From positions 1 to 25,140 of IMG/VR virus record IMGVR_UViG_3300010885_009523: 25,140 bases of DNA; one strand, given 5' to 3'. Made by a program: the position numbers and the translations under genes. This stretch comes from a virus. How positions within the stretch are numbered: position 1 is the first letter of the stretch; every line of letters begins with the position of its first letter. Below are positions 24,993-25,140 of this stretch, one piece after another. The notes below the pieces were generated by a model that saw only the letters and a program-made list of their open reading frames with translations, searched no databases and was not told where the DNA came from.

Positions 24993-25140
24993 TTATTCAT
25001 ACAAGACGTTAATTGAGCCACCAGTATAAGTAGTGCCAGAGTTATACAAGGCAATTCTGTCTAAAGTTCCAGTTACCACAACGCTACCAGAAACTGTGAT
25101 TGCTACATTTGATTTCATTCCTACTGTTCCATGACAAACC
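24993..25140 (-). CDS. 3' end of another fibre-like gene (partial)
   Basis: A frame entering from the right edge codes about 48 residues, including VAITVSGSVVVTGTLDRIAL and a final GGSINVLYE before TAA 24995-24993. The 'G.I.VLYE' ending is typical of phage fibre and virion-associated beta domains. The gene reads into the fibre gene at 24983 with nine bases between stop and ATG. Only the tail is visible, so identity remains open. Confidence 0.6.
   Translation of the reverse strand, partial: VCHGTVGMKSNVAITVSGSVVVTGTLDRIALYNSGTTYTGGSINVLYE

Noticed and set aside
1-25140. CRISPR arrays, tRNAs, insertion sequences, integrase or attachment sites
   Set aside because: No spaced direct repeats, cloverleaf, transposase or integrase motifs were seen; nothing in the window indicates lysogeny.

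Overview
The window is part of the genome of a tailed, short-tailed (podovirus-like) bacteriophage, probably an uncultured environmental phage of a Gram-negative host. It is AT-leaning and gene-dense, with almost no gaps, and there are no rRNA or tRNA genes. I identify it from its hallmark phage proteins (a T7 gp12-like tail tube/nozzle protein, a T7 gp13-like GNAT protein, ejection-type internal virion proteins, a GH19 endolysin, a holin, and fibre tips), not from any database search. The host cannot be fixed from this window.

Left arm (1-6565, + strand): a replication and DNA-metabolism operon. In order it holds the tail of an unidentified gene, an 86-aa protein translationally coupled to an SNF2-type helicase, a coiled-coil protein, a putative ssDNA-binding protein with a Cys cluster and acidic tail, a gap with a foldable three-way-junction RNA candidate (3316-3403), a small helix-turn-helix protein, and a 955-aa primase-polymerase/DUF927-type helicase fusion. 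A rho-independent terminator (6587-6607) closes the operon. It lies inside a possible small gene (6567-6746) whose end overlaps the end of the opposing gene.

Right arm (6703-25140, - strand): a leftward late operon, read from high to low coordinates. It starts with the end of a fibre-like protein cut by the window edge, then a short fibre protein, an unlisted 59-aa protein with a histone-H1-like tail (24311-24490), a lysis cassette (C-terminally anchored coiled-coil protein, two-TM holin, GH19 endolysin), the 874-aa tail tube/nozzle protein carrying two inserted adhesin-like modules, a 98-aa tail protein, a Gly/Ala-rich virion protein with a tape-measure-like 'SDSIPA' tail, the GNAT protein, and three ejection-type proteins: a Q/A-rich 354-aa protein, a 717-aa protein with a lytic transglycosylase domain, and a 2807-aa giant. 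The order gp12 - gp13 - gp14 - (gp15/16) parallels T7. Genes are mostly coupled by ATGA overlaps or by Shine-Dalgarno sequences embedded in the preceding stop codon.

The two arms converge at about 6.7 kb. The most interesting items are the 2807-aa probable injected polyvalent protein (hydrophobic head, about 1400 residues of coiled coil, an HExxGH zincin-like motif, and an LPD38-like C-terminus), the structured intergenic RNA candidate, the domain insertions in the tail tube protein, and the small H1-tailed gene.
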